Positions 21,722 to 31,103 are shown, numbered from the stretch's first letter. The stretch: DNA of 64,000 nucleotides from Chlorobiota bacterium (GCA_028287785.1 JAQBOZ010000027.1:62001-126000); one strand, 5' to 3'. Program-made: numbers and translations. The notes: a model not told the origin generated them from the sequence alone.

Positions 21722-24700
21722 GCATGTCAGTTGCCATAGTCGGGATGGCCTGCCAGTATCCTGATGCGGGCTCTCCGGCGGAGCTCTGGCGCAATGTGCT
21801 CGCGGGTCGCCGCGCGTTCCGGCGGATGCCGTCGGTAAGGATGAACCCGGCCGATTACCTCTCCGACGACCGCACCACCCCGGACACCAGTTACGTCCTG
21901 GAGGCGGCCGTGATCGAGGGATACGAGTTCGATCGCGTGCGATTCCGCGTTGCGGGGGGAACCTACCGTTCGGCCGATCTGGCCCACTGGCTTGCGCTCG
22001 ATATCGCGTCGCGCGCCCTTGCCGATGCCGGTTTCCCGGATGGCGACGGGCTTCCGAAGGAGGGGACCGGGGTGCTTCTGGGGAACACGCTCACCGGCGA
22101 GTTCTCACGCGCCAACCTTATGCGTCTTCGCTGGCCCTATGTCCGTCGCGTGCTGGAGAGGGAGTTGATCGAGGCCGGCTGGCCGGCGGCGCGGCGCGCG
22201 CGGTTTCTGGAGCGGATGGAAGCGCGCTACAAGGAGCCGTTTCCGCCGATCGGCGAGGAATCGCTGGCGGGAGGTCTTTCCAACACGATTGCCGGGCGCA
22301 TCTGCAACTACTTCGATCTGAAGGGGGGCGGCTATACCGTCGATGGCGCCTGCGCCTCATCGCTTCTCGCCGTTGCGAATGCCTGTTCCGCGCTTGCCGC
22401 GGGGGATCTGGAGATGGCGCTTGCCGGTGGCGTCGATCTGAGCCTCGATCCGTTCGAGCTGATCGGCTTCGCCAAGACCGGGGCTCTGGCTCCGGAGAAG
22501 ATGCGCATCTACGACGCACGTTCCGCCGGCTTCTGGCCGGGAGAGGGATGCGGGTTTGTCGTGCTGATGCGGACGGAGGATGCCGTTGCCCAGGGGAGAA
22601 GGATCTACGCCGAAATCCGTGGCTGGGGGATCTCCTCCGACGGCAACGGCGGCATTACCCGTCCCGAGGTGGAAGGGCAGCTCCTTGCGCTCAAGCGCGC
22701 CTACCGGCGCGCCGGCTTCGGTGTCGATTCGGTGAGCTACTTCGAAGGGCACGGCACCGGCACCAACGTCGGCGATGGCACGGAGCTGCAGACGCTTTCG
22801 CGGGCCAGGCGGGAGGCCGGATCGGTGGTTCCCGCCGTCATCGGCTCGGTCAAGGCCATCATCGGCCATACCAAGGCGGCGGCCGGCGTTGCGGGGCTGA
22901 TCAAGGCAACGCTCGCGCTTCATCACCAGATTCTTCCACCGACCACCGGCTGCGAAACTCCGCACGCCGAGATGTCGGGGGAGGCACCGGCGCTTCGCGC
23001 GCTGGGCGCCGGGATGATCTGGCCGGAGGAGCAGCCTCTGCGCGCCGGTGTAAGCGCCATGGGCTTCGGCGGCATCAATGCTCACGTCGTGCTTGAGAGC
23101 ACCGTTCAGGAACGGCGCGCGCTCAACCCGCGCGAGGAAACGCTGCTGCGGTCGGCACAGGACACCGAACTCTTTCTGTTTGGGGCTGATGGCGCGGCCG
23201 GGCTTCGTACCTCCGTTGAGCGCCTTGTTGCCCTCACCCCTTCCCTCTCCCGCGCGGAGATCACCGACCTTTCCGAGCAGATGGCGCACGACCTCAGCGC
23301 CACCCGTGTTCGCGCGGCGATCATCGCGGCCACCCCGGCTGAACTGACCGAACGGCTTGTTCTGCTGCTGGGATGGTTGGACGAGGGGGTCACCCGGAGA
23401 GTCGATCTCTCCAGGAACATCTTCCTCGGCGGGGAGGGAAGGGAACCTCGTATCGGCTTCCTCTTTCCGGGACAGGGCTCGCCCGCTCATCTCGATGGCG
23501 GCATCATGGGCCGCCGGTTCCCCGTTGCGCGCGATCGTTACCGGCTTTCGGAGCTTCCCACCTCAGGCGACGGCATCTCCACCGATATCGCGCAGCCTGC
23601 GATCGTCACGGCATCGATGGCCGCGCTCCGCCTTCTGGAGCGGTTCGGCGTGGAGGGAGCTGTGGGGCTGGGACACAGCCTGGGCGAGCTGACGGCGCTT
23701 CACTGGGGAGGCGCGTTCGATGAGGAAACGCTTCTGGGGATCGCGCGCGTTCGCGGCAGGGCGATGGCCGATCTCGGCGCGCCGACCGGTGCGATGGCGG
23801 GCATCGCGGCGGGAGGTGAGGAGGTCTCCGACCTGATTGGCGGTGACCCGGTGGTGATCGCCGGGTTCAATTCCCCGCGCCAGACCGTGATCTCCGGTGA
23901 TGCGATCGCCGTCGAGCGGGTGATCGAAAGGGCACGCGCCGGCGGGCTTCACGCCACCAGGCTGCCGGTTTCGCATGCCTTCCACTCTCCCCTTGTGGCC
24001 GCGGCCGCGCTTCCTCTTGCCGAAGCGTTGAGCGGCTGGCGGATCGTTCCGCTGCGGCGACAGGTCTACTCAACAGTTTCCGGCGGGCTCCTTCCGTCGA
24101 ACGCCGATCTGCGCGATCTTCTGTTCCGGCAGATAACCCATCCGGTCCGTTTCAGCGACGCGCTGGAAGAGGCCGCCAGGAATCTCGACCTTCTCATCGA
24201 GGTTGGTCCGGGGAATGTCCTCAGCGGGCTTGCGGGGAGCTTTGTCGATCTGCCGGTGATCCCGACCGATGCCGGCGGGCCTTCGCTCAGGGGGATGTTC
24301 CAGGCGCTTGGCGCCGTCTTTGCCCTCGGCGGTGATCTCGATCATCGCGCGATCTTCGCCGATCGTTTCGTTCGGCCGATCGATCTGGATCGCCCGCGCA
24401 GGTTCTTTGAAAATCCCTGCGAGCTTGCCCCGGATATCGACCGGTCATTCGAGCCCGAGCATCCGGTCGATGATGGTGAAGGGGAATGGAATGGGGCATC
24501 GTACACGACCGCGTTGCGGGATCGGAACGGTGCAACGCTCAATGGTTCGGCGCTCAATGGTGCAACGCTCAACGGCACATCCGGCACCAGCATATCGCCG
24601 AACGGCACCGTCACGGTTGGGCTTGTGCCGGGAGATATGGCGCCGGCGACCGAATCGGTGCTTGAGCTTGTGCGTGGCCTTGTCGCCGGGCATGCCGAGC

Positions 24701-27606
24701 TTCCCGTCAACGCCGTGAGCGATGACGATCGATTGCTTGGCGATCTCCATCTCAACTCCATCACCATCAGCCAGATCGTCGTGGAGGCGGCAAGGCATAT
24801 CGGCCTTCCCTCTCCCGCGGCTCCAACGGAGTTCGCCAACTCCACGGTGATCGAGATGGCGCGTGCGCTTGAGGAGCTTCGAAACACCGGCGGCGGCGGC
24901 GAGAAGCCGAAGGAGAAATGGCCCGCCGGAATCGAGCCGTGGGTGCGCGCGTTTGTCGATCGATATGTGGCATTGCCGGCGCTTCCGGCGCCGAGAACAG
25001 GCACGGGGAGCTGGCGTGTGCTGGCGGTGCCGGGCGATCCGCTCGCCGAATCGCTGACGGCGCGGCTTGCCGCCGTTGAGGGAACCGGGGTTGTGGTCAT
25101 CGCGCCGGAGCCGTTCGGTCGCGAGAGTGTGGAACTCCTTCTGGCCGGAGCGCGTGCGGTGGGGCATGGGTCGGGGGCGTTCGTGCTGGTGGCTCGGGAT
25201 GGATCCGCCGGTTTTGCCCGGACGCTTCATCTCGAACGGCCATCGGTGGCGGTCAGCGTCGTGGAGCTTCCCCCCGATCATCCGAACGCCGTGGAATGGA
25301 TTGCGCGGGAGGCTGCAAACGCCGGAGGATATACCGAGGTGCGGTACGATGCCGCCGGGGAGAGGCAATCGCCCGAGCTTGCGATGATTCCGCTGGAAAC
25401 CGGCGGACCGATTCCCCTGACCGGCGACGATCTGCTGCTGGTTACCGGAGGAGGAAAGGGGATCGCCGCCGAGTCGGGGCTGGCGCTGGCGCGCGAGACC
25501 GGAGCCTGGCTGCTGCTGCTGGGCCGTTCCGAGCCCGAACACGATGCCGAGCTTTCCGAGAACCTTGCGCGCATGGCCGATGCCGGGATTCGTCACCTCT
25601 ATCTCCGCGCCGATGTGACCGATGCCGCCACTGTGGAGCGCTCGATTCGTTACGGCGAGGAGGCGCTTGGACGGAAGGTGAACGCGTTTCTGCATGGCGC
25701 CGGCGCCAACATCCCGCAGCTTATCGATGGGCTTGACCAGGCCGCGTTCGACCGCACGCTCGCCCCGAAACTCGACGGGGCACGCAATGTCCTTGCGGCG
25801 ATCGATCCCGACCGGCTCAAACTCTTCATCTCCTTCAGCTCGATCATCGGGCGGACCGGGCTTCGCGGCGAGGCGGACTACGCGCTGGCGAACGAGGAGC
25901 TTTCGCGCCTGACCGATGGATGGGGGATCGAGCATCCGGCCTGCCGCTGTCTATCGATCGAATGGTCCATCTGGTCCGGCGTCGGCATGGGCGAACGGCT
26001 CGGCCGCGTGGAGGCGCTCCTCCGCGACGGCATCACGCCGATCACGCCGGAGATCGGGCTTGCCACGCTCCGGAATCTTCTGGCTACATCGCTGCCGGCC
26101 ACGTCGGTGGTTGTTTCCGGTCGCTTCGGCGAGCTTCCCACCGCGAAGCTCGCCGAAGCCGAACTCCCGTTTCTTCGGTTCCTGGAGGAGCCGAGGGTGC
26201 ATTATCCGGGGCTGGAGCTGGTTGCCGAGGCAACGCTTTCGGCCGATACAGATCCCTATCTGAACGATCACACGTTCCGGGGCCAGCGTCTCTTCCCGGC
26301 CGTCATGGGGCTGGAGGCCTTTGCACAGGCGGCCGTCGCGCTCAGGGGCGGGGCGGAGAATGGCATCGTCTTCGAGAATCTCCGATTCGACCGGCCGATC
26401 ATCGTGCCGGATGGGGAGAGCACACGGATACGGATCGTCGCGCTGCGGCGTGAGGATGGCGCCATTGACGTGGCGTTGCGAAGCGAGGAGACAGGCTTCC
26501 AGGCCGATCATTTCCGCGCGCGCTGCATGCCGGGCATCGATGCCCCGGCCTCCCCTGTGCTTCCCCCCGGCGAGCGTCTGCCACTCGATCCCGGAACGGA
26601 GATGTATGGAGATATCCTGTTCCAGCGAGGCAGATTCAAACGCGTGGAGGGGTATAGAAGCCTGAGCGCCTATCAATGCGTTGCCGAGGTACGCGTGGAG
26701 CCCGAGCGCGGATGGTTCAGCCAGTATCTGCCTGGGACTCTTCATCTCGGCGATCCCGGCGCGCGTGATGCGTCCATCCATGCAATTCAGGGGTGCATTC
26801 CCCATATGACTCTGATTCCCGTGGCAGTGGAGCGGCTGGCGGTGTTCGGGCGTCCGGCGCCGGGAAGCGTCTTCGTTCATGCCCGCGAGCGGAGCCACGA
26901 GGGGAACAGCTATCTCTACGATATCGAGGTGCGCGACGAGAAGGGGGAACTCTACGAACGATGGGAAGGGCTTCTCCTCCAGGCCGTGGAACGGAACAGG
27001 AGAAAGGGCTCCTGGGGCCCCGTGCTGCTGGCTCCCTACATGGAGCGGCGGATGGGTGAGCTGCTTCCGGAGAAGAGGCTTGCCGTGGTCGTGGAGAATA
27101 ATGCCCTGGGAGGAGGAAAGCGGCGGGGGAAGAGCAATGGCGCGTTACGGCAGGTCGCCGGCGCCGATGCCACGATCCGCCGCCGGAGCGACGGACGCCC
27201 GGAGGCGAATGGAAAGCAGGTGATATCGGCCTCGCATGCCGGCGATGTGACAATGGCGATCGCGGGGGAAGGGCCGGTCGGCTGCGATCTTGAGACGGTT
27301 GTGGAGCGTCCACTGCCCCTCTGGAAGGAACTGCTTGGCGAGGAGCGAGCGGTGCTGGCCGATCTGATAGCGCTGCAGACCGGCGATGGATATGATGTGG
27401 CCGCCACAAGAGTCTGGGGGGCGGTGGAATCCCTGAGGAAAGTAGGCTCGATGTTCGATATGCCCATCGTGCTGGAATCCTCCGATTCCGATGGCTGGGT
27501 GATTCTCTCCGCCGGATCGGCGACGATTGCGACATACGCGGATCGTTCGACCGATGCAGTGGGGGGGATTGTGGCGACGATGATCGCGAATGGAGACGTA
27601 GCCTGA
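21718..27606 (+). CDS. pksE: Enediyne polyketide synthase PKSE: KS-AT-ACP-KR-DH-PPTase, 1962 aa
   Basis: KS DGACASS, EGHGTGTNVGDGTE, SVKAIIGHTKAAAG; AT GHSLGE; ACP LLGDLHLNSITIS; KR LVTGGGKGIAAESGLALA; DH DPYLNDHTFRGQRLFPAVMGLEA; C-terminal PPTase-like VGCDLETV...ATRVWGAVESLRKVG; ATGA overlap with E5. Confidence 0.96.
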   Translation: MSMSVAIVGMACQYPDAGSPAELWRNVLAGRRAFRRMPSVRMNPADYLSDDRTTPDTSYVLEAAVIEGYEFDRVRFRVAGGTYRSADLAHWLALDIASRALADAGFPDGDGLPKEGTGVLLGNTLTGEFSRANLMRLRWPYVRRVLERELIEAGWPAARRARFLERMEARYKEPFPPIGEESLAGGLSNTIAGRICNYFDLKGGGYTVDGACASSLLAVANACSALAAGDLEMALAGGVDLSLDPFELIGFAKTGALAPEKMRIYDARSAGFWPGEGCGFVVLMRTEDAVAQGRRIYAEIRGWGISSDGNGGITRPEVEGQLLALKRAYRRAGFGVDSVSYFEGHGTGTNVGDGTELQTLSRARREAGSVVPAVIGSVKAIIGHTKAAAGVAGLIKATLALHHQILPPTTGCETPHAEMSGEAPALRALGAGMIWPEEQPLRAGVSAMGFGGINAHVVLESTVQERRALNPREETLLRSAQDTELFLFGADGAAGLRTSVERLVALTPSLSRAEITDLSEQMAHDLSATRVRAAIIAATPAELTERLVLLLGWLDEGVTRRVDLSRNIFLGGEGREPRIGFLFPGQGSPAHLDGGIMGRRFPVARDRYRLSELPTSGDGISTDIAQPAIVTASMAALRLLERFGVEGAVGLGHSLGELTALHWGGAFDEETLLGIARVRGRAMADLGAPTGAMAGIAAGGEEVSDLIGGDPVVIAGFNSPRQTVISGDAIAVERVIERARAGGLHATRLPVSHAFHSPLVAAAALPLAEALSGWRIVPLRRQVYSTVSGGLLPSNADLRDLLFRQITHPVRFSDALEEAARNLDLLIEVGPGNVLSGLAGSFVDLPVIPTDAGGPSLRGMFQALGAVFALGGDLDHRAIFADRFVRPIDLDRPRRFFENPCELAPDIDRSFEPEHPVDDGEGEWNGASYTTALRDRNGATLNGSALNGATLNGTSGTSISPNGTVTVGLVPGDMAPATESVLELVRGLVAGHAELPVNAVSDDDRLLGDLHLNSITISQIVVEAARHIGLPSPAAPTEFANSTVIEMARALEELRNTGGGGEKPKEKWPAGIEPWVRAFVDRYVALPALPAPRTGTGSWRVLAVPGDPLAESLTARLAAVEGTGVVVIAPEPFGRESVELLLAGARAVGHGSGAFVLVARDGSAGFARTLHLERPSVAVSVVELPPDHPNAVEWIAREAANAGGYTEVRYDAAGERQSPELAMIPLETGGPIPLTGDDLLLVTGGGKGIAAESGLALARETGAWLLLLGRSEPEHDAELSENLARMADAGIRHLYLRADVTDAATVERSIRYGEEALGRKVNAFLHGAGANIPQLIDGLDQAAFDRTLAPKLDGARNVLAAIDPDRLKLFISFSSIIGRTGLRGEADYALANEELSRLTDGWGIEHPACRCLSIEWSIWSGVGMGERLGRVEALLRDGITPITPEIGLATLRNLLATSLPATSVVVSGRFGELPTAKLAEAELPFLRFLEEPRVHYPGLELVAEATLSADTDPYLNDHTFRGQRLFPAVMGLEAFAQAAVALRGGAENGIVFENLRFDRPIIVPDGESTRIRIVALRREDGAIDVALRSEETGFQADHFRARCMPGIDAPASPVLPPGERLPLDPGTEMYGDILFQRGRFKRVEGYRSLSAYQCVAEVRVEPERGWFSQYLPGTLHLGDPGARDASIHAIQGCIPHMTLIPVAVERLAVFGRPAPGSVFVHARERSHEGNSYLYDIEVRDEKGELYERWEGLLLQAVERNRRKGSWGPVLLAPYMERRMGELLPEKRLAVVVENNALGGGKRRGKSNGALRQVAGADATIRRRSDGRPEANGKQVISASHAGDVTMAIAGEGPVGCDLETVVERPLPLWKELLGEERAVLADLIALQTGDGYDVAATRVWGAVESLRKVGSMFDMPIVLESSDSDGWVILSAGSATIATYADRSTDAVGGIVATMIANGDVA

Positions 27607-27652
27607 CCTGTTCGAATGGCCGGGCTGGCCGGCAACTCAATTCAATCCTCTC

Positions 27653-28771
27653 ATGAAGATCTATCGGTGGTTCCTCCCATCCAGCCTGATGGTTCTGCTG
27701 GCAATCGCGGGATGCGTGACGCGGGGCGGAGAGCGCCCGGAAACGCCTCCAAAGAGCGCTCCACGGTCGGGGCCCGGAGATACGGTGGTAGCCGTGGCCG
27801 ATGTTCATCCGGCCGAGGGGGGGGTGACAGCCTCTCCGGCATCGCCGGGGGGGCCAACCGACACGGCAGGTGCGGTTGTGGCGCCGGTTCCGGTGGCTCC
27901 GCGTTCGGCGGACACTGTCGTGCCGGTGATGTCGGCTCCGATGTCGTTCAATGTCAGGGCAAAGGCGCTTGGAAAGGAAGTCAACCTGGTCTCCGAGGGG
28001 ATCTCCGATCTGGCGGGGATTGCATGCACGGAGGAAGGCGGAAAAGGGACATCCGGCGATGTTCTGAACGTGCTCCGTTTTGCTCATTACGGCCGGAGCG
28101 ATTCCCCGTTTATCATGAACTGGGTGCTCTTCATCCCTCCGGGAGCGGGGACGATGAGCGCCGTGAAAAATCCGGGGAAGGCGGGCAGCGGATATCGGGT
28201 TACGCTCAAGGGCGATCTCCGCTTTACCACACTGCTGAAAGGCGCAACCGTGCCGATCAGGCTTACGGCGAGGACCCTTACCCCGGAGTTCGTGGGAATA
28301 TCGCGGTCGTGGCCCCCGCATGATGTCACGCTCTCGCTCTCCAACGGGCCGATTCCGTTCTTCGCCGACTCGGCCCACGCTCCGCTGCTGACGGTACTGG
28401 ATGCGAATTTTATTCTGGGGAGAAACGCGACGAAATATTTCGCTGAAAGCCCGCGGATTATTCGCGCCGAGCCGGTCGGCGGAAAAAAGGGGGGGCCTGG
28501 CGGGGGGGTGCGCCTGGAATGGCAGGGGACCGGGAGCATCGTAAAGCCGATCGAGATATCCGGCTACAACATTTATCGGAGCCCCACTCCCGGAAATTCC
28601 GCGAGCTGGCGGAAGATAGGCACCGTGGCGGCCGGCGTGACAAGCTTTACCGACAATGAATACGACGGTCGGAAGCGCGTTGCCTATGCCGTGACGCATC
28701 GTGCCGAATATTCGGCCGGATATCAATATGAGGGGGTAATCGAGCGGCCATATATCATGGAACCGAAATAG
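27653..28771 (+). CDS. Putative lipoprotein with Pro/Ala-rich linker and C-terminal fibronectin-III-like segment
   Basis: MKIYRWFLPSSLMVLLAIAGCVTRGG lipobox; C-terminal IEISGYNIYRSPTPGNSASWRKIGTVAAGVTSFTDNEYDGRKRVAYAVTH. Confidence 0.75.
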   Translation: MKIYRWFLPSSLMVLLAIAGCVTRGGERPETPPKSAPRSGPGDTVVAVADVHPAEGGVTASPASPGGPTDTAGAVVAPVPVAPRSADTVVPVMSAPMSFNVRAKALGKEVNLVSEGISDLAGIACTEEGGKGTSGDVLNVLRFAHYGRSDSPFIMNWVLFIPPGAGTMSAVKNPGKAGSGYRVTLKGDLRFTTLLKGATVPIRLTARTLTPEFVGISRSWPPHDVTLSLSNGPIPFFADSAHAPLLTVLDANFILGRNATKYFAESPRIIRAEPVGGKKGGPGGGVRLEWQGTGSIVKPIEISGYNIYRSPTPGNSASWRKIGTVAAGVTSFTDNEYDGRKRVAYAVTHRAEYSAGYQYEGVIERPYIMEPK

Positions 28772-28848
28772 GGTTCCGGAACCTCGGCGCGGATCACCGG
28801 ATATTCCGCCGGGCGCATGACTATCATATTTCACGGATATAGTGTCTC

Positions 28849-29361
28849 ATGGAGATATTGACGGAACCTCCCACGAGCGTGGCGGCGGCAGAACCGAAAC
28901 CTCATCCAGTCAGGAATTCTCACGGCGGTGGAATGCGATCGTACGAATATCGGCACATGGTAAGCTTCGAGGAGACGAACCTCGTCGGCAACGTTTATTA
29001 CGTCAATCATCTCCGCTGGCAGGGGAGATGCAGAGAAATGTTTCTCTACGATCATGGCGTGGATGTGTTGAAGGATTTCGATGAAGGGCTTGCAATCGTC
29101 ACGCTTCGTGTCAACTGTGAATATCTCTCGGAACTTGTCGCGTTCGACCGTTTGATTATCAGAATGACGCTCGGCGGCATCGTGCAGAACCGGATAGCGC
29201 TCCGGTTCGAGTACTGGCGGATTTCGCCGGCTGATGAGAGCGAGCATCTGATCGCGAGGGGAGAGCAGCATGTGGCGTGCATGCGGCGCGGCGCGGGGGG
29301 CCTGGAACCGACGGCCATTCCCGAGAAGTTGAAGGACGCGCTCAGGCTTTACGCCGAGTAA
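28849..29361 (+). CDS. Enediyne E10-type hotdog-fold acyl-ACP thioesterase (alternative start 28933)
   Basis: MRSYEYRHMVSFEETNLVGNVYYVNHLRWQGRCREMFLYDHGVDVLKDFDEGLAIVTLRVNCEYLSELVAFDRLIIRMTLGGIVQNRIALRFEYWR resembles the CalE7/DynE7/SgcE10 family. Confidence 0.93.
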   Translation: MEILTEPPTSVAAAEPKPHPVRNSHGGGMRSYEYRHMVSFEETNLVGNVYYVNHLRWQGRCREMFLYDHGVDVLKDFDEGLAIVTLRVNCEYLSELVAFDRLIIRMTLGGIVQNRIALRFEYWRISPADESEHLIARGEQHVACMRRGAGGLEPTAIPEKLKDALRLYAE

Positions 29362-29411
29362 GGGAACCGGGCGGGCCGGGAGTTTTACGTATCACCTATT
29401 TCGACAACGTC

Positions 29412-30308
29412 ATGGCTATTGATTTCCGTCACTTATCCCGCGATGCCGCCAAGCAGATTCAGGAGCGGCAACCAGGTTGGAGCATGCCGGTCAAGAGCGA
29501 GACGGAGGCCGGCGAAAGCACCCTTGAATGGCGCCGGCGGGCCGTGGAGCGGGTAATTGTCTCCATGAGCCAGCGTCTCGATGACCCGTTGAATCTGGAT
29601 GAGATGGCGGAGATAGCACATCTCAGCCGTTTTCATTTCAATCGGGTGTTTGGTGAGATAACCGGAGTATCGCCAAGAAAATTTCTCGCCACGCTCCGCA
29701 TCGACAGGGCCAAGCGGCTTCTGCTGACCACCGATCTGAGCATCACTGAAGTCTGCTTCGAGATCGGCTGCAACAGCCTTGGAACCTTCACCACTCATTT
29801 CACCACGCTGGTGGGGGTAAGCCCCAGCGCGTGGCGACGGCTTCCGGTGGATCTTAATCTTTCCATCGATACGGTTACATCGTTGATAGGGTCCGCGCGT
29901 GCGCGAAACGCCTCAAGCGACGGCACGATCACCGGGCACGCGGGAATGCCGGAGGGCTTTCAGGGGCTGGTTTTCGTGGGGCTGTTCCAGACGCAGATCC
30001 CCCAGTCGGTGCCGATCGCCGGGGATCTCCTGTTCGGTAACAACAACTATCAGATCCCCTCGGTGCCCGATGGGAAATACTACGTTCTGGCGGTGGCGCT
30101 TCCGTGGCCGCTCGATCTTCTCGATTTTTTTATTCCGGATACGATGTTACGGGACAGGAGCGGGGCGCTTGTCATCAGTGGGGGGAGCGTAACTGGCAAT
30201 GCCGACCTTAATCTGCGCGAACCGCATCTGACCGACCCACCGATTCTTATCGCACTTCCGTTTCTTTTCGCGGAATATCTGAAGATCAGCGGTGTGGGCC
30301 CGTTATAG
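29412..30308 (+). CDS. AraC-family transcriptional regulator with C-terminal extension domain
   Basis: LDEMAEIAHLSRFHFNRVFGEITGVSPRKFLATLRIDRAKRLLLTTDLSITEVCFEIGCNSLGTFTTHFTTLVGVSPSAWRR. Confidence 0.9.
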   Translation: MAIDFRHLSRDAAKQIQERQPGWSMPVKSETEAGESTLEWRRRAVERVIVSMSQRLDDPLNLDEMAEIAHLSRFHFNRVFGEITGVSPRKFLATLRIDRAKRLLLTTDLSITEVCFEIGCNSLGTFTTHFTTLVGVSPSAWRRLPVDLNLSIDTVTSLIGSARARNASSDGTITGHAGMPEGFQGLVFVGLFQTQIPQSVPIAGDLLFGNNNYQIPSVPDGKYYVLAVALPWPLDLLDFFIPDTMLRDRSGALVISGGSVTGNADLNLREPHLTDPPILIALPFLFAEYLKISGVGPL

Positions 30309-30491
30309 CTCATGTTTCCCCGATTGTCCAGTTGGGGAAACCCCAAACCACCCGAACGCCCGGATATCAGTAGATCAATCCCGTGACAGAGCGTTGTCAT
30401 CCGTAGTCAATTCTGCGATTTGACGCCCTGGACGGAGGTCGCTCTCAACGTCTTATCGATATCCATTCATGTTATAGTGAGGTAATGAACA

Positions 30492-31103
30492 ATGAACATG
30501 AAAAGAGTTCTTTCGGCTCTGGCCCTGCTGGTCGCGATCGTCCAGCCGGGATTGAACAAATGCGCAGCGCAATATCAGAACACGCATGTCGGGGTGGTTT
30601 CGACCTGTGATTATACCGGCAGTGTCACGCTCATCGGCACGATATTTCCTAACGGGAGGGAAACGATAAATCTGACCGGCGTGGTGAGTTTTCAGACAAT
30701 AGCCACCTCCGGCTCGGCCGATGGGGTGGCATGGGAAAATCTTGCTCCGGTGGGGTTTTCCGGCTCGGGAGCAAGTCTCACGCTCGGCCAGATCGGCTTT
30801 CAGCTCGATGGATGGAGGACCGCGCCCCTTTCATCGATTGTCGCCAGTCAGCCCAATGCTTCGCTTCCGGCGACCGGCACTCTTTCGTTTTATCTCACGG
30901 TGACGATCGCCGCCCAGCCCGGCGTTGTCTACGAAAGCATGCAGCCGGTGACGGAATCCGGGCTGATTCAGGTGTGGCCCCATTCCGGCGCACCCTATAA
31001 TCAGACCAATAATGTCGATTTTCAGGATCGCGCTCGTCCCGGCATTACAGTCTTCTCGATTATCTCCGGTGGCGCGCCGGTGAGCGTGACCGCGCGGAAC
31101 TGA
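30492..31103 (+). CDS. Hypothetical secreted protein
   Basis: Signal-peptide-like N-terminus MNMKRVLSALALLVAIVQPGLNKCAAQ; no recognised domain. Confidence 0.6.
   Translation: MNMKRVLSALALLVAIVQPGLNKCAAQYQNTHVGVVSTCDYTGSVTLIGTIFPNGRETINLTGVVSFQTIATSGSADGVAWENLAPVGFSGSGASLTLGQIGFQLDGWRTAPLSSIVASQPNASLPATGTLSFYLTVTIAAQPGVVYESMQPVTESGLIQVWPHSGAPYNQTNNVDFQDRARPGITVFSIISGGAPVSVTARN

Noticed and set aside
21718-27606. PUFA-synthase interpretation of the large PKS
   Set aside because: Single ACP, terminal PPTase domain, and adjacency to E3/E4/E5 and E10 favour enediyne PKSE rather than PfaA-type synthase with tandem ACPs.
26717-28834. 705-aa minus-strand ORF over the PKSE 3' end and lipoprotein
   Set aside because: Low-complexity Arg/Pro/Ser antisense artefact opposite a well-supported gene.
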